Part shown: one piece after another, positions 46,240-59,317 of the stretch
Numbering within the stretch: position 1 is the stretch's first letter
Layout: each line of letters opens with the position of its first letter
Assembly (NCBI GenBank): GCA_950022655.1
Contig: OX465583.1
Coordinates: 13,539,298-13,603,297, forward strand
Direction: 5' to 3'
DNA: 64,000 bases
DNA from: Alentia gelatinosa
Lineage: Eukaryota > Annelida > Polychaeta > Phyllodocida > Polynoidae
Program-made: the position numbers and the translations under genes
The notes under the pieces: generated by a model
What the model was told of the DNA's origin: nothing
Databases searched by the model: none
What the model saw: the letters and a program-made list of their open reading frames with translations, nothing else

Positions 46240-46915
46240 AACGGTTTATAATGAACTGCTCCAAGCTTCTATCAACAGGTAGCGTGCTACCCATTGCTTG
46301 CGTGCATATGTAAGACACGATACCGAATAATACTGGGAGCCAGTTGAATAATCCAGGCTCGTATGTATGAAGACCCTCTTTTGTACCTCGTACAAGGGTT
46401 ATCGTTTGATGACATTCAAGGTTTTATCTCAACCCGGTATTTTTCTCCATAGGCTTAACGTTAGGAACTCGTACTCCACGGCTGTACAGTACCAACCAAC
46501 TTATTCTCATCTCGTGAATTTTCCTTTTTAAGTTCGCAGATGTTTGTTTGTTTGGTTTATAATGAAATTCTCGAAGCTTCTATTAACAGGTAACGTGCTA
46601 CCCACTGCTTGCGTGCATATGTAAGACACGATACCGAATAATACTGGGGCCTGTTGAATAATCTAGGCTCGTATGTATGAAGACCCTATTCTGTATCTCA
46701 TACAAGGGTTATCGTTTGATAATATTTAAGGTTGTTCGCAGATGTTTCTTTGTTTGGTTTATAATGAAATTCTCGAAGCTTGCTGCCCATTGCTTGCGTG
46801 CATATATAACACACGATAACATACAATACCGGGGCCCATTCAATAATCTAGGATCCTACATGAAGACCCTTTTTCTGTACCTCATACAAGGTATATTTAA
46901 GGTTGTTCACAGATG
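46240..46915 (+). repeat. Tandem repeats built on family H
   Basis: AAGCTTCTATCAACAGGTAG at 46263 recurs at 46577 (314 bp apart), and a shorter unit follows at about 46775. Each holds GCTTGCGTGCATATGTAAGA and TTGAATAATC(C/T)AGGCTCGTA. The first unit also contains a truncated family A element (46424-46490). Confidence 0.8.
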
Positions 46916-47222
46916 TCTGTTTGTTTGTTTGGGTAGCTTAACATCCAATGCGGTGTATTAGACTTACTTTGAGTTTGACCTAATCTATAAATTAAGGTAG
47001 AAATCTTATCCCTACACATTTACCGATGTCAAAGTTCTTTTACTTCCCAAAGCACATAGATATGGTATGAGAAGGATTGGCCTTTGATATAGCAGTAAAT
47101 TTACCACTGCTGGGGATGAAGGAGAAAGGTGGCTGCAGTGGTACTCGAAGCTACCAAGTCCAACAATCTTGGGATTAAGAGACCAGTCCTCTTTACCACT
47201 GAACAAACCTCCCACCCCAGTC
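46910..47222 (-). mobile_element. tRNA-derived SINE
   Basis: Head at 47222 (GGGGTGGGAGGTTTGTTCAG, degenerate box A); body and tail as in the copy at 30055. Its upstream flank 47223-47300 (TTATGCTTGCATGCAAGCAT) also flanks the SINE at 34835. Confidence 0.8.
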
Positions 47223-47300
47223 ACTTTAGTTATGCTTGCATGCAAGCATATCCAGCCTGCACCACATGGAGGTAAGGCGACCAAGAAGGTGAACAGATTG

Positions 47301-48320
47301 TGCCCAAAGCTTCTGTTTTATCTGATCTAGCATGCAGTAGAATCCTGCTCGCTGCCATCATCCTGCATCGTTATAAGCACTTGGAATCGCTATCTGCTCA
47401 CTGCCTTCAGCTACCGGGAACTATAACACATTGATCTGATACTGCATTGCTCATCTGACAACTCAGGGGTCTAACTAGACTCCCAATGATAAAGCACATC
47501 GCTCCACAAAGCCTCTAATTGAAAGGATGCCCACTATTTCATGAAGCTAGGCTTCCTACCTGTGTGTTATTCCTACATAAAAACTTCAATTGGATCACAA
47601 TATCTATATTTACGCACGAATGCCTCCAGAGAGTAGGCACTTCACTTATGGCCGCACAGTTGACACGATCGGAACTGACAGTGTCATACAGTGCAGCTGT
47701 CACACTGGAATATGATTGCCTACGCTCTGCTTTCCACGAAATGCTTCCCTGGTTTAAGTTCATGTTCAATATTGTCACGCACCCGTTTTCATGTGAGTAT
47801 TAAAAGCGCATTCAGAACCGGTACAAACATCGTCATTTTCATGTTGGTATGGATAGTTCCTCTTTACAACCGGTACGCTTACAACGTTTTCAAATTCCAA
47901 CAAGACGAATTTCATATCTCACGAGGTGCTACGAGGCGATGTGCTATTAGGAATTTCGAAAAAAATTTGAATCCTCCTTGTTCTATTTCGTACAGGATCA
48001 GGAGGTCGACAATTCTGGAAGTTCTGCCTAAATAGTTTATGGATGGCCCCTGGTGCACTTAAAAGCTAGCAAACACACTCTACCACATAATGTGTCACAA
48101 TACTATTATTATACACCTGTGGCCGTTTGTCCTACGTATGCCGCCCGCTCTTGCCCATGTCATATATATGACCGTACAACACGTCCGTGGCATTTGGGGT
48201 ATGTGCGTGGCATACGGGGTATGGATGACGTCAAAACCAAACTAATCGTCCAAAAGCAAAGGTATAAAATAGATATTTTAAGGTAGATAATAATACGAAA
48301 ACAGATTGATTGCTTGTTTA
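47301..48320. other. Intronic DNA with a GGATGGCCCC element end
   Basis: Chance frames only. 48033-48051 holds TAGTTTATGGATGGCCCC, the right end of the 163-bp element type. 48160-48310 resembles part of the family B hairpin at 24600. Confidence 0.4.
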
Positions 48321-48321
48321 T

Positions 48322-48323
48322 GG

Positions 48324-48399
<76 letters not shown>

Positions 48400-48411
48400 T
48401 GTGTGTGTGTG
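48322..48411 (+). repeat. (GT)n microsatellite
   Basis: About 90 bp of GT with two interruptions. Confidence 0.98.
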
Positions 48412-50068
48412 GTGGGTAGACTGATGTCTAGACGATCAGACACCAGGCAACGGCCTACGTAGGCTCCTGTAGGCGTCGGGTAGGCGTCTGTGGGGTGTCT
48501 GTGTGGTTATAACAGTGCCTCTATGCCTTAGTATTTTTTTTTTAATATATATGTACGTGTGCTTGGGTATTTAGTACCTTATTTTCCACTGGCTCCAGCA
48601 TTGCCTGTATAAAGATCTTATAAACTACATAGCCTAACCATCGGCAGACTGAAAACCCCGGTTAAGGGGATACCTCGCTTAAGGGGGCACTTTGCACGGA
48701 ACGGAGGGGACCCCCTTCAGTGGGGTTTTATTGCATACATGTGCTACCATGACGTATAACATTGATCCACTGATTTTGCAGTTTAGTACCATGTGATATT
48801 ATGTCCCCTAATGTCTATGGATTAGGACACGGATGTCGATCAATATGGTAACTGGGGAACCGCACATACCACAGACAAACCTCAAATCGTTCAACACAGC
48901 AAGGATCAACAAACCACTAGTCAATTATCACAGACTACTGGAAGCCATTAAACAACGAGGCGCTAGTCAAACAGGTTTTCTATTGACATTTTCTCATACC
49001 CGCCTCAATCCACTATACCCCGTGACTTCATCAACTACCAAACCGACCCACAAGGGATTCGGGGTCTAAATTAGATGTTGGATGGTTCAGAGCAGTATCG
49101 ATTGCAGCAGCCTGTCGCACATTGAAGGAGGGCACATTTAAGGTCTCTTGAGCTGCTCGCTGTACACTGGAATAAGCCCGGTGGAGCAGCTCGGGGTGGG
49201 GATGTGTGCGGCCCGCAGTCCCATGCCCCACCGCCACCTTGTTCTATGACCGCTACCCGTGTCTCCAGGCTCCAGCAGGGACCTTCAGAAGGGACAGCGA
49301 CCCTAATACCCATGGGGGCCTTTAACTGTCTCCAGTAAGGAAGCGGGCTGGGTTGCTGGGATTGGGTACCGGGGATGGGCTCTGGAGGTTGGGGTAGGAG
49401 CAGTGATTCTTTTTTCAAGACCATCTATCGTTCAAATAGTTCTCACATGTTTTTTTTATAGATTGACTAGTCGCTTGTACTGATGTCCGTTTGAATTGAT
49501 AGAAATACTTTAGATCCAGAGAGATTTGGAGTGTAAACTGATGAATCTGATGTGAAGGTGTTAGCTTTTATTATCTAATATTATTTTGATGTCTACAAAT
49601 ATGAATATTTGCAACAGATTTAAATATACACGCATATATACGAAATATGTGCAAATTATGTCCCCTACATTATTAAAAACTTATGACCTATATATACTGC
49701 CCGCTGCTATCCATGACGCATATATTTGGCAGTATGTCACACTGTGACGTACGGGGTATGAAATCACGAGACTACCTAGAATATCTTTAGGTATACAATA
49801 ATAAAAAAACGAGCTGACTGTCTTCGTACGTCATAATACTTGGTAAAATAAAGACTACATCCAGAAAGATTAGTATTAACACGATTCAAATTCAAATACA
49901 TGCGCTTGAAACAATAAATGTCCTGCAGTAGTGTTTGCCCTACAGATGGAGGTTATATAATAGGCTATGTATTAATGTATGTAACTGTGGAATGAAATGC
50001 AAGTTGTCGACCACCGTACCATCAATAATGAGATTATCACATAAAATGTCAGGTTAGCAGAGAAGAAT
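48412..50068. other. Intronic DNA, no supported gene
   Basis: A GC-richer patch at 49140-49400 carries two GAGCAGCTC-type motifs and chance frames. 49700-49860 resembles the family B hairpin zone at 24600. Confidence 0.4.
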
Positions 50069-50281
<213 letters not shown>

Positions 50282-50471
50282 AATTACATATATACATTCA
50301 TTTTTCTATATGTATGTTGATACAATTTGAAGAAGATCACCATCTATTATCCTGCCACATTCCAAAATAAATACCGTTTAAATACTATGGCCTACACGAC
50401 CCAACCAGGTCAGTTACGACCCAGGGGTGTATGTTAGCATTGGGAATCTACCCAACAGACACATTGCCCAC

Positions 50472-50657
50472 CTCGATCCGATGCGCGGCCGGCGAGTCCG
50501 GGATGAGTGCCAGGTTGTCTATGCTGACGTTGTCCTCGCCGCTGTCGAAGCTGGCACTGTCCAGGCCCGTACCGTAGGCGATCCTCAGGGGGGAGAATAG
50601 CGCCTCCTCCAGGCTAGGCGTGCGCCTGAAGTCCTTCCGTCTGTGTCGACTGAACAT
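50472..50657 (-). CDS. MCTP-like gene, first coding exon (residues 1-62)
   Basis: Proposed initiator exon of a multiple C2 and transmembrane domain protein. It opens with MFSRHRRKDFRRTPSLEEAL, a basic then Ser-rich leader, continues through an acidic stretch (SGEDNVSIDN) and ends in AAHRIE. The ATG has A at -3, and an in-frame TGA lies 36 nt upstream, so the start is well bounded. The exon ends GAG|GTGGGC, an acceptable donor in phase 0. The next recognised exon (26507-26615) begins in phase 0, so the two join in frame as ..HRIE|EATS.. MCTP N-termini before the first C2 are poorly conserved and probably disordered; this one is not recognised by sequence. Its link to MCTP therefore rests on strand, phase and order (inference). 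An unseen small exon in the 23.9-kb intron cannot be excluded. Confidence 0.7.
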
Positions 50658-51234
50658 GGTTTGAAGGGCTGGAGATCTGCTCGCACGAGCTCACACCGAC
50701 TCACAGCTGCTCATCATACAGGGACACCAGGGATCTGAGGCGTGCGTGCGTGCATGCGTGCGTGCGAGTGCGGGGAGCGTGTGTGTGGCGGCATGCCTGC
50801 CCTGGAGGACAATACGGAGGACGTGTTCACGCGTATAGACGTGGCGATAATGAAGGCACCTCTCATGGTCTCACCTCACAGATGTTCCTGCTAATCCTTA
50901 TACCCAGCCTTGATGCTCATTGCATACCGCAGGCCACACTTAACCCATCGTCAGTTAAGCATAACGATATTATTACATAAAGTAATAAACCAGAGTGGCT
51001 CCAGCTCTACTGCTGCTCTGTATATATATATAGTAGCCGATGACTGTGAACCCGTGCTTGGCCTAACAGCTGGCAGCCAACGACAACACACTTACATAGG
51101 CAGCACACGCCAGGGCTACTGATCAATCAATGACCTCACTATAGTCATGTATTGTAGGCCACACTGGCCACCAGTGACTCTCCATACTGGCGGCCGCCAC
51201 GCCGTCTGAATTGACAAAAGCTTATGTTAATATA

Positions 51235-51750
51235 GGACTCTGCCAATAGGCTCCCTCTATTGTATGTCCTCCGCTTAGCTAGGATGGACTGGGTGACCAG
51301 TGCTTGGGATATATCTTTCCTCGGTTCTATTTTGTCCTTGTAATTGTCAGAAAGGTATAGTTATTATGCTAATTATGTTCATGGGACTCTGCCAATAGGC
51401 TCCCTCTATTGTATGTCCTCCGCTTAGCTAGCATAGACTCAGTGGCTAGTGCTTGGGATATATTTTTCCACGGTTCTATTTTGTCCTTGTGATTGTCAGA
51501 AAGGTATAGTTATCCTGCTAATTATGTTCATGGGACTCTGCCAGAAGGCCCCCTCTATTGTATGTCCTCCGCTTAGCTAGCATGGAGTGTATGAGGCTAA
51601 GGATCCCAATGCTTGGGATATCCCTTCCCTCAGGTCTATTTTCTCATAGTTAGCATGGTCTGAGTGGCCAATACTTGGGATATTCCTTTCCTCAGCTCCT
51701 TATGATTGTCAGAAAGGCATAGTCCTCCTGCTAATTATGCCCACGGGTGT
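51235..51750 (+). repeat. 149-bp tandem array
   Basis: GGACTCTGCCAATAGGCTCC at 51235 and 51384, then GGACTCTGCCAGAAGGCCCC at 51533. The units share TATGTCCTCCGCTTAGCTAG and CAGAAAGGTATAGT; the last unit is lengthened and diverged. Confidence 0.95.
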
Positions 51751-52204
51751 TGACTTACAACACAACGCCGTGTGAACAACTCCTGCAGATTGAGGGCCGG
51801 AACCTGTGTATTACAGTCACTTTAACATCACGCGAGAGACAGCCGCTACTGTTGGCACTATGCATATCCATTTCCGGGGCGATGGGGATTTTCTTTTTAT
51901 AGATTTAACCATTTCCTCTCTGTGTCTCGCTTTGCGGCGTGAATTATTCAGCGGATCATGTACTCCTGTTGGTCTCAGATACCGCCCGGCTTCACAGAAC
52001 ACAGAACTCCCTGGAGAGGGGTTGGGTCAATCACGTCTTTTGTATTCAGGATGGTATCGCTGCTTATTGTGCAGATTAGTGTAGGTATCTAACATACTGT
52101 CTACATACTATGTTCCTCTGAGTACACAAGTCGTCCCTGGTGTTTACACAACACGAACCCGCCATATCTACACACTACAGAGACGTGTGTGGCCTGTGAT
52201 AATG
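51751..52204. other. No recognisable feature
   Basis: A 92-codon plus frame (51806-52084) lacks any family resemblance. Nothing supported. Confidence 0.45.
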
Positions 52205-52500
52205 GAATCTGATTGCTGATAGTGAGGGTTGTTTTGGCCCACTAGATTCAGGTCAACTATTTTGTAGTACCGTCCAGTGAGGGTTGTTTTGGCCCACTAG
52301 ATTCAGGTCAACTATAGACTGTAGACGCACCGTCCCAAGGCGCTATCAACACTATGTAAGGTCAGGGTGAGGGTCGTGGTTTGCTATGAATGCAGTTATT
52401 GGCTGCTGGGTCAATCCATACATTCTATAATCCGTGTATGGCAGTGAAGGCAGAGGGACAACTCCATGCAGTGGTAGCCACCAAACAGCTCGTCAGCGCA
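52205..52500 (+). repeat. Interspersed repeat K, copy 2
   Basis: Starts with a local duplication (CCAGTGAGGGTTGTTTTGGC preceded by the same unit about 55 bp earlier), then ACCGTCCCAAGGCGCTATCA, GGTCAGGGTGAGGGTC and GGGACAACTCCATGCAGT. Confidence 0.75.
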
Positions 52501-52679
52501 CCACCCATCCACACCCTATTGTACCTCACATACATACGTTAAGTAACACTGCATCCTTGTCCCTGGGTGTAACTAACTAAACACCACCAGGTGACTCCAC
52601 TAGGGTCCCGATGGTTGTGCTCGGGTGGTGAAATCACTTTGGCTGTCACAACCACCGCGGGTATAGGCAGCGGGTGGTA

Positions 52680-52900
52680 GCTGGTTGGGTTGAGAGGGTG
52701 GTTTCAGCCAAAGAAATTCAGGTTAACTATAGACTGTAGAACCGTCCCAAGGCGCTATTAATACTATGTAAGTAGGTCAGGGTGAATGTCATGGTTTCCT
52801 CTGAATGCAGTCATTGGCTGCTGGGTCAATCCATGCCTTCGGTATTCCTTATATGGCAGTGAAGGCATAGGGACAACTCCATGCAGTTGGACACCCCTCA
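52680..52900 (+). repeat. Interspersed repeat K, copy 3
   Basis: ACCGTCCCAAGGCGCTATTA, GTAGGTCAGGGTGAATGTC and GGGACAACTCCATGCAGT; closest to copy 2. Confidence 0.75.
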
Positions 52901-54096
52901 TCAGCCTCCAGTGAGTGCTCATTGCGCTGCTGCCTCAAGGCCCAGACAGGGACGAGTCCCTGGTCCTCTGCACTGAACGGACACGCTTATTGACGGGTCT
53001 CGGCCGGGGTGCTGGCGGCAGGGGATGTGGGTGTGGCTGGGCATCATTCTGCGGGAAGCCACCCACACTGTGGCTTCAGGGTTGGAATCCTCCTGTCAGT
53101 CCTGAAGCCAGGCGGCCCACACCCCAACACGGTGCTGAGCGGGGGGCGTGGCGGTCGGGAGGGTGCCTTGTCACCCCCGGATTAAGCGCGCTGTTAACCC
53201 CGGCAGGACGCCGATAGGGACGCCCGCGTTCTCTCGATCCCGGACGCTCGGGTGGCGCCAACCCCGGGCACCGCGTCACCAACCAACAGTCAACCGGGTC
53301 CCCCAACCAACATACCTACCCGCCGCCCTGCTGGCCCGACCTCCGCCCCTCCGCAGAGGGTGACCTACATGCCTCCACCATGGTTATTCTTGGTCCATTA
53401 TCCCTGTTGTCTTTTAAGTGGCGGACATAGATGCAGGCCGTTGGGGGTCCGTCTGTGATGCTGTTGTTCTTGTCTTGGGTGACTCTGTTATCATGGTGGC
53501 ACTAGGAGGAGAATAGAGGGGGCGTAATGGGGGTGTTGTTGTCGGGTGTGCCTCGCAGGGGGTGTGGGAACACCTCGCTCCGAGCTGCTCCGAGCTGCTC
53601 ACCCAGCACGAGCTGCTCCACCACTCCTGTCCCTGCTCACCGTGTGACCGTCAGCGAGTCCCCGGTCCCTCGATCCCCACCACTATTGTTGCCCTAACCC
53701 CACCTCTCCCAGGATCCTGGTATGTCCCTCTTCCCTCGCCTCAGCCACTCAACGTATAGGAAGATCGCAGGAGGAGGGCACGTAATCCAGCGTTAACTCC
53801 AGGGGGTATTCCTGAGGCGACGTGCCTGAGGCGTATACAGCTATATCCCGGTGAGCGTGTCGTCTCCGGCATTCCCCTCCAGTGTCTGTGAACCGCCGCG
53901 AGCCCCTCTCTCCCGGTGCCCGCGCCTCCTCCTCCTGCTCCCGCTGGTATGGTAGTAGCAGCGCCTCTCGTTCTGCTGAGGCTGCTTTTCATAATGACAT
54001 CATGGTGTAGAGGAAGGGCGTCGGCGCACCCGTCCACCGCCACCACCGCCGCCGCCGTTACCCACCGCCCGCCCGCCCGCACCACCGTCCGGCGTA
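52901..54096. other. GC-rich stretch, function unknown
   Basis: GC-rich with many open frames on both strands, all rich in Pro, Arg, Gly and Ala as composition alone predicts. Three GAGCTGCTC copies lie at 53582-53618. It could be upstream regulatory DNA of the MCTP-like gene or a separate unrecognised first exon; neither is supported. Confidence 0.35.
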
Positions 54097-54475
54097 CAGG
54101 GCACATAGCTATTGCCTTATGGAGGTTGGTTGATTTGATTTGATGTCCAGTTAACCATTACAGACTTTCTCTACGTTTTTTTACACCAAAATGGTGGTGA
54201 TTGAATCTATGTAATGAATTTAGAGAAAAATCTCACCCCTACACATTTACCACAGGGCACATAGCTATTGCCTTATGGACGTTGGTTAGTTGGTTTGATT
54301 TAACGTCCAGTTAATCATTACAGGTTCTTATAAGATTTTCTCAAAGTTCTTTTACACCACGAGGGTGGTGATTGAATCTATGTAAAGAATTTAGAGAAAG
54401 ATCTCACCTCTACACATTTACCGAGGTGAGAGTTCTTTTACTTCTCACATCATATTGACATGGTGCCTTAGGGAG
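54097..54475. repeat. Tandem chimera of family C end and SINE tail
   Basis: CAGGGCACATAGCTATTGCC plus a SINE tail (GTCCAGTTAACCATTACAG) occurs at 54097, then again at 54255 with another SINE tail. Confidence 0.75.
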
Positions 54476-55130
54476 GCGGCCATTTTGCTCCCGATGCCAA
54501 ACAAAACACCAGGTGGTGGGGAAAGTTATCAATGGATTTGATTTAAGAATATGTTTCTTGGCTTGCCACTGAGGGGCTTTTGTCTCGTCTCACGATTGTC
54601 TATAGATTATAACATCAGATAACTACCGTGCTATGGAGGCGGCCACCTTGCCCCCCGACGCTGAACAAAACACCAGGTGGCGGGAACAAATATGATAAAT
54701 GGATTTTATCAAAAACATATTTTTGGGCTTGCCATAGAGGAATTTTAATCTCGTCTCAATGTTATCTATAGATTATAACAACAGTAGTTGTCCCCCGACT
54801 ACAGTGGCGCTACCTTACAATTTCCTGGCGGATGTCGGCAGAATTAGCAATCACTCTGTGCCATATACAGGGCACATAACTATTGTCCTATTGAGGCGGC
54901 CATCTTGGTTGCCGCCGCCATCCAAAACGCCAGGTGGTGGGACCAACTATCAATATATTTTAACAAAAACCTTTGTGGCTTGCCATAGAGGAATTTTAGC
55001 TTCTTCTCAATATAATCTATAAATCATAACAACTGATAACATTAGTTGCCCCCCGACTACGGTGGTGCTATATTACAATTTCCTAGCAGATTTCGGCAGA
55101 ACTAGCAATCACTCTGCGCCCTATATATAC
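54470..55130 (+). repeat. Family C copies in tandem (about three)
   Basis: GGAGGCGGCCATTTTGCTCC (54474), GGAGGCGGCCACCTTGCCCC (54634) and GAGGCGGCCATCTTGG (54892) each lead to CACCAGGTGG(T/C)GGG, GGCTTGCCA and CCCCGACTAC. The last ends CACTCTGCGCCCTATATA. Confidence 0.8.
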
Positions 55131-57049
55131 ACAGCTGGCCCGGGCCGGAAGCACTCTCCAGCCACAGTCCCGCCTCCTACTGTCCGGCGAGTCTACGCCC
55201 GGCAGCCTACGACAAGACTCTGAATGCAAGACCGCCACAGCCGAGGCGGGGATAAATAGGGCCACAGGCACTCTGTCTATAAAGGCCAGGTGCCTGCAGG
55301 CTAGACCTTGGGGGGCCGGGGGGCCAGCTGCTCGTACTGCTCTGTATGAGGTCTCTGGGCGGAGCGGACTCGATCATTGAGCTTTGAACAGCGGGGACAC
55401 GCCTACTTGGCCGCAAAGAAGCTAAAAGGAAGGGCAGTTGTGAAACTGTGATTACCAGATACTTCATTTATTATTATTATTTTTTTTTTTGCAGAGAGCT
55501 AATTTTGATTTCATTCACATTTTTCAAATACAGTGTTCAGTTTTACAATTTTCTTAAATTTGAGTTTAGTACATATTGGTGTGTCGTTTCATACACCAGC
55601 ACATCATGTTGCACTATTGTGGTCTATTCATATTGCTCCACTTCCAAAAAACTAGGAACAAATGGTAAGTTCATCATTGATGGATGAGCGTGGGATTATA
55701 AATGAATTACAATTAAAATGTTTGGGTTACATTCACTCTATGGATCGTTTCTGTAACCCACTTGAACCCAGTCAACTTCATACACTTGCCTGGGCCTAGG
55801 ATCCAAACATATCACATCAGTGGGTCTTGATGTATTTCGGTCTTGAGTGATTGGTCATGGTCGGCTGGGCACACCTCTAGGACCCTGAGACACTGGCCTC
55901 CTGCTCGTTTCACAATATCACAGTGTATAGCACGCAGATAGTGCAGGGATAGTTTTATGCAGTACGCTGGACGTCTATATGTGACCACTCTAACCTTTAG
56001 GCAATGTATATATGATGTGCGCCCACGCTCTAATAATTATTCATATAAGTCTTGGCCTGGTTCAATAGTCTGTGGTGCTAAATGCCTTCTCCGAGCAAAA
56101 GTAGTATGCATGGACGAGTATTGGTTGGTAGTTGATAAACGATGTGAGTAGAATATAATTTTTATCATATATTGTCATATAATTTTGACAATTTCATCAC
56201 ATCCAAGATGTTAAAATACAGTGAAATAGATGTACATCTATTTCAAAGCCAGGTGCAGTTGACTTCCCTTGTGGCGAATTGTTTGGAAAAAAAGTAGATT
56301 TTTATACTTCCATTGAATGCAATAAAAGAAAGACTGGCATTTTTATGGATCAAGACAAGCGATAAGAATCAAGAGAGGCAATAAAATACCATCCTGTTAT
56401 CCAACTTCATTTCTTTGTCTTGGGTTATCCCTTCTTTCAACTTAATATTATTACGAATCCTCAGACTTGTTCATACGAAGGTCGTCAAGTCTTACATTTG
56501 CTAGATGCCGTTTAGATCCTGTCCATGGTAACCATTTGTAGTCAGTAGAAAATGTATATATCTGATTTAAACCATCCTGTGAGTGAATAACGAGGCAGCT
56601 ACGTGCGACCTACGATCCATTAACGGAGGATCAGCACCAGGATTTGACGTTTAATAGCAACACGTTAGCAATCAATAAAAGCGCGGGAAATGAGTTTCTG
56701 CCATGCAATGGCTTCTTCCATATTGACCGTCTGCCATCTTACGGTGTGATGAGACGCAAAAATTGTCAGCTTTTGACTGGTGATTTCGATTTGCAGTTTG
56801 TGTGTCTTGCTAGAAAAGTTAGGAAATTACTAGGTGGCATGCCTAGGCGTATTTATCGACATTTGCTGATGATAATGTTTAACGGTTTGGGTCATATTAT
56901 GAAATCAATCTTTCCACGCAGGCAGCGTCGAGTGCCTACAATATTTATAAATCAGACGCTGATTTTACCACTTATTATCCACCTAATACATAGTGTTCGC
57001 AGAAAACATCAACTAATATCAGTACCCCACTTGTCAGGAAAAGGTTAAT
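55131..57049. other. No supported gene
   Basis: 55140-55420 is GC-richer. 56644-57048 is a 134-codon frame with no recognised motif. Nothing supported. Confidence 0.4.
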
Positions 57050-57203
57050 AATAGACACAATATAGACTGGTTTCAGATAAAAGCGGTTCTATACTCCTCC
57101 GAGTAGACTTAGCGCAATATCCTTGCATACGCTCGGATATTACTACGCTTCAACTCCTCGGAGCATACGACCACTTGTATCTGAAACCAGACAATATTGT
57201 GTA
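57050..57203. repeat. Stand-alone long hairpin
   Basis: ACACAATATAGACTGGTTTC at 57056 pairs with GAAACCAGACAATATTGTGT at 57183; arms near 60 bp, centre TTGCATACGCTC. No module beside it. Confidence 0.85.
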
Positions 57204-57524
57204 TATCATCGACAATGTTACTGGTATGGCAGACACTACCAGTAGGACACTTGTTAGCATATATCCCTCTAATGCCCAAACATTTCATTTTAGTTATCTA
57301 AACTTTAAATTTAGCCTAAATTTGGATATTACAAGGAAGTCTAGGCATTGGAATTCTTTAGATACACAACAAACATAAGTCCACTATCCGCCAGAGTGTG
57401 GCAGTTCACTGTACTCTTCCCGAGACAAGTACTCTTCTAGAGATAAGGAGGTAGTATCGCACCCAACATCTGACGTTAATCGCTGGGCCAAAAGTCCTTA
57501 GCCTCATACAGAAAGAGCTTATTA

Positions 57525-57810
57525 TCTCACCCCTAGTATTTTTCTCCTATAGACTAAACATTGGGAACTCGTTCTCCATGCCCCTATGAGTATTGCAGTC
57601 CGTTCTCCATGGTCTATATCCTGTGTGTACAGGGGTGAGATAAATACAAAAAGCAACTCGTTTTGGTCAGAATGTTTGTTCTCCAACTCATTTGAATGCT
57701 ACATGATATTCACTCGGCTGTCGCCTCGTTCATATCCCTCCGCATCAAACTCGTGGAGAACGACATTGACCAAAACTTGTTGGTTTCTTCTTTAATACTC
57801 TGTCTAGATT
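57525..57810 (+). mobile_element. Family A element, subtype 2
   Basis: TTATCTCACCCCTAGTATTT to CAGGGGTGAGATAAATACAA, then the hairpin (centre CACTCGGCTGTCGCCTCGTT) ending ACTTGTTGGTTTCTTCTTTA, the same terminus as at 22122. Confidence 0.85.
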
Positions 57811-59317
57811 CTCGGCCGCCATGGCCCTCTTTTTAACAGTTTCCTTACACGTCCAGTGCATTGAAGTCTTGAGTAACCTGCCAGTTAGCTTAGCTTTCCT
57901 TTGGCAATTTCCTATCAGCTTCAGCAGGACCGAACAGATAAATATGGAGTTATGCCAATAGATCACCACTACGTGACAGGCGGCAGATTGTGAGCTCTCG
58001 GGCCGGTGTTGTGGGCTCCTTTGTCGGCACAAACTGCCCATTGGTGAGGCAACCTCACAGTAACACATGGAGGTATTGACGGGCAGGTCGATGGAGATAT
58101 TACCCCAGCCGTAGCAGACATGTGTTGGCCCAAACCCCAGCCCACACTACTAGCCCCGGGCTGGCCCTGGAGCCATCCTACTGTAGCTCGGAATGCCAGG
58201 GGTTCGTGACGATATTGGGTAGATCACCCGAACACGCCAGGGTCAAGTATGCCATGGTCAATCCCCTTATTTCACCGTTTATGCTGAATCAGCAGATAGT
58301 GTAGCTTGTATCTGGGGGCACGGAAATATGATCAACTGCATGGTCAGACATTCTGAACAATGGGACCCAGCTTAGCAATTTAGACATGTCAGTTATTACA
58401 GTTTCCTGAAAATTTCTGCTCCAAAACATCCCAGTATGAACTATGGAATATGACACGATCGGGAAACTATATACTTTCAAAGTTTGTCTTAGTAGACGTG
58501 ATTTAAATGTGCCTACTCGAAGAAAATTGGTCAATTAATAAATTTGCTGACATTGCGATTATAATCTATATTGTATGCCATCACATAATTAGTTGATTTG
58601 AAACTGCAAGGGAAGTAAGATTTTGTCGACGGAATTACTTCAGTCGCCGATTTCATACTGCCTGACACTCTAGGCGGAAGGCCGTATGGAATCAATAATT
58701 TACCGAGAACGAGAACTGTTTCGTTCACAGAAAGGACGTTTGCTTATCATTATATACCTTAAAATAACTAAAAACGCCATTATAATATCTTACAAAGTCA
58801 CAGTCACAGCGGGCACATTATTATTACTACACCCCTCTCAGCGGGCAGTATTTGATAGCCATTCGGACACAGGTATATAATGATAACTTCTTCATTAGAC
58901 GTCTAGTAATCATACGTAAGCACAGCACCCAGTTGTCGTATACAGTGTATTTACTCAGCGGTCGCCCACGAGGGTGTCGCCGTTTGACACAATGGGTGTG
59001 TCTCTAATGTACGCTGCATTATGCACATCAGAAACCCCGCAGTCACGAAATACAAGAAGCCACGTGCAAAGCCAGCAGGGAGTGTACTTAGAGAGTTTCA
59101 GGTCATAGGATACACTGCGGACAAATATGTTACATGTCCATGAGCAATATCACACAACCTAATATGGCTAGGTCGTATCATGCAAGGGCTAAATGCGCAG
59201 TAACCAAAGCAAGCATAGCAGAGCAAGGCATGCTTCTGTATACTGTTTAGATTTTCTATAGATAATGACAATAGGCCTTTTTCCGTAGGCTGGTGTCGCA
59301 CCTTATCTGCTTAGTTA
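57811..59317. other. No supported gene
   Basis: Small chance frames only; no clear repeat recognised. Confidence 0.45.
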
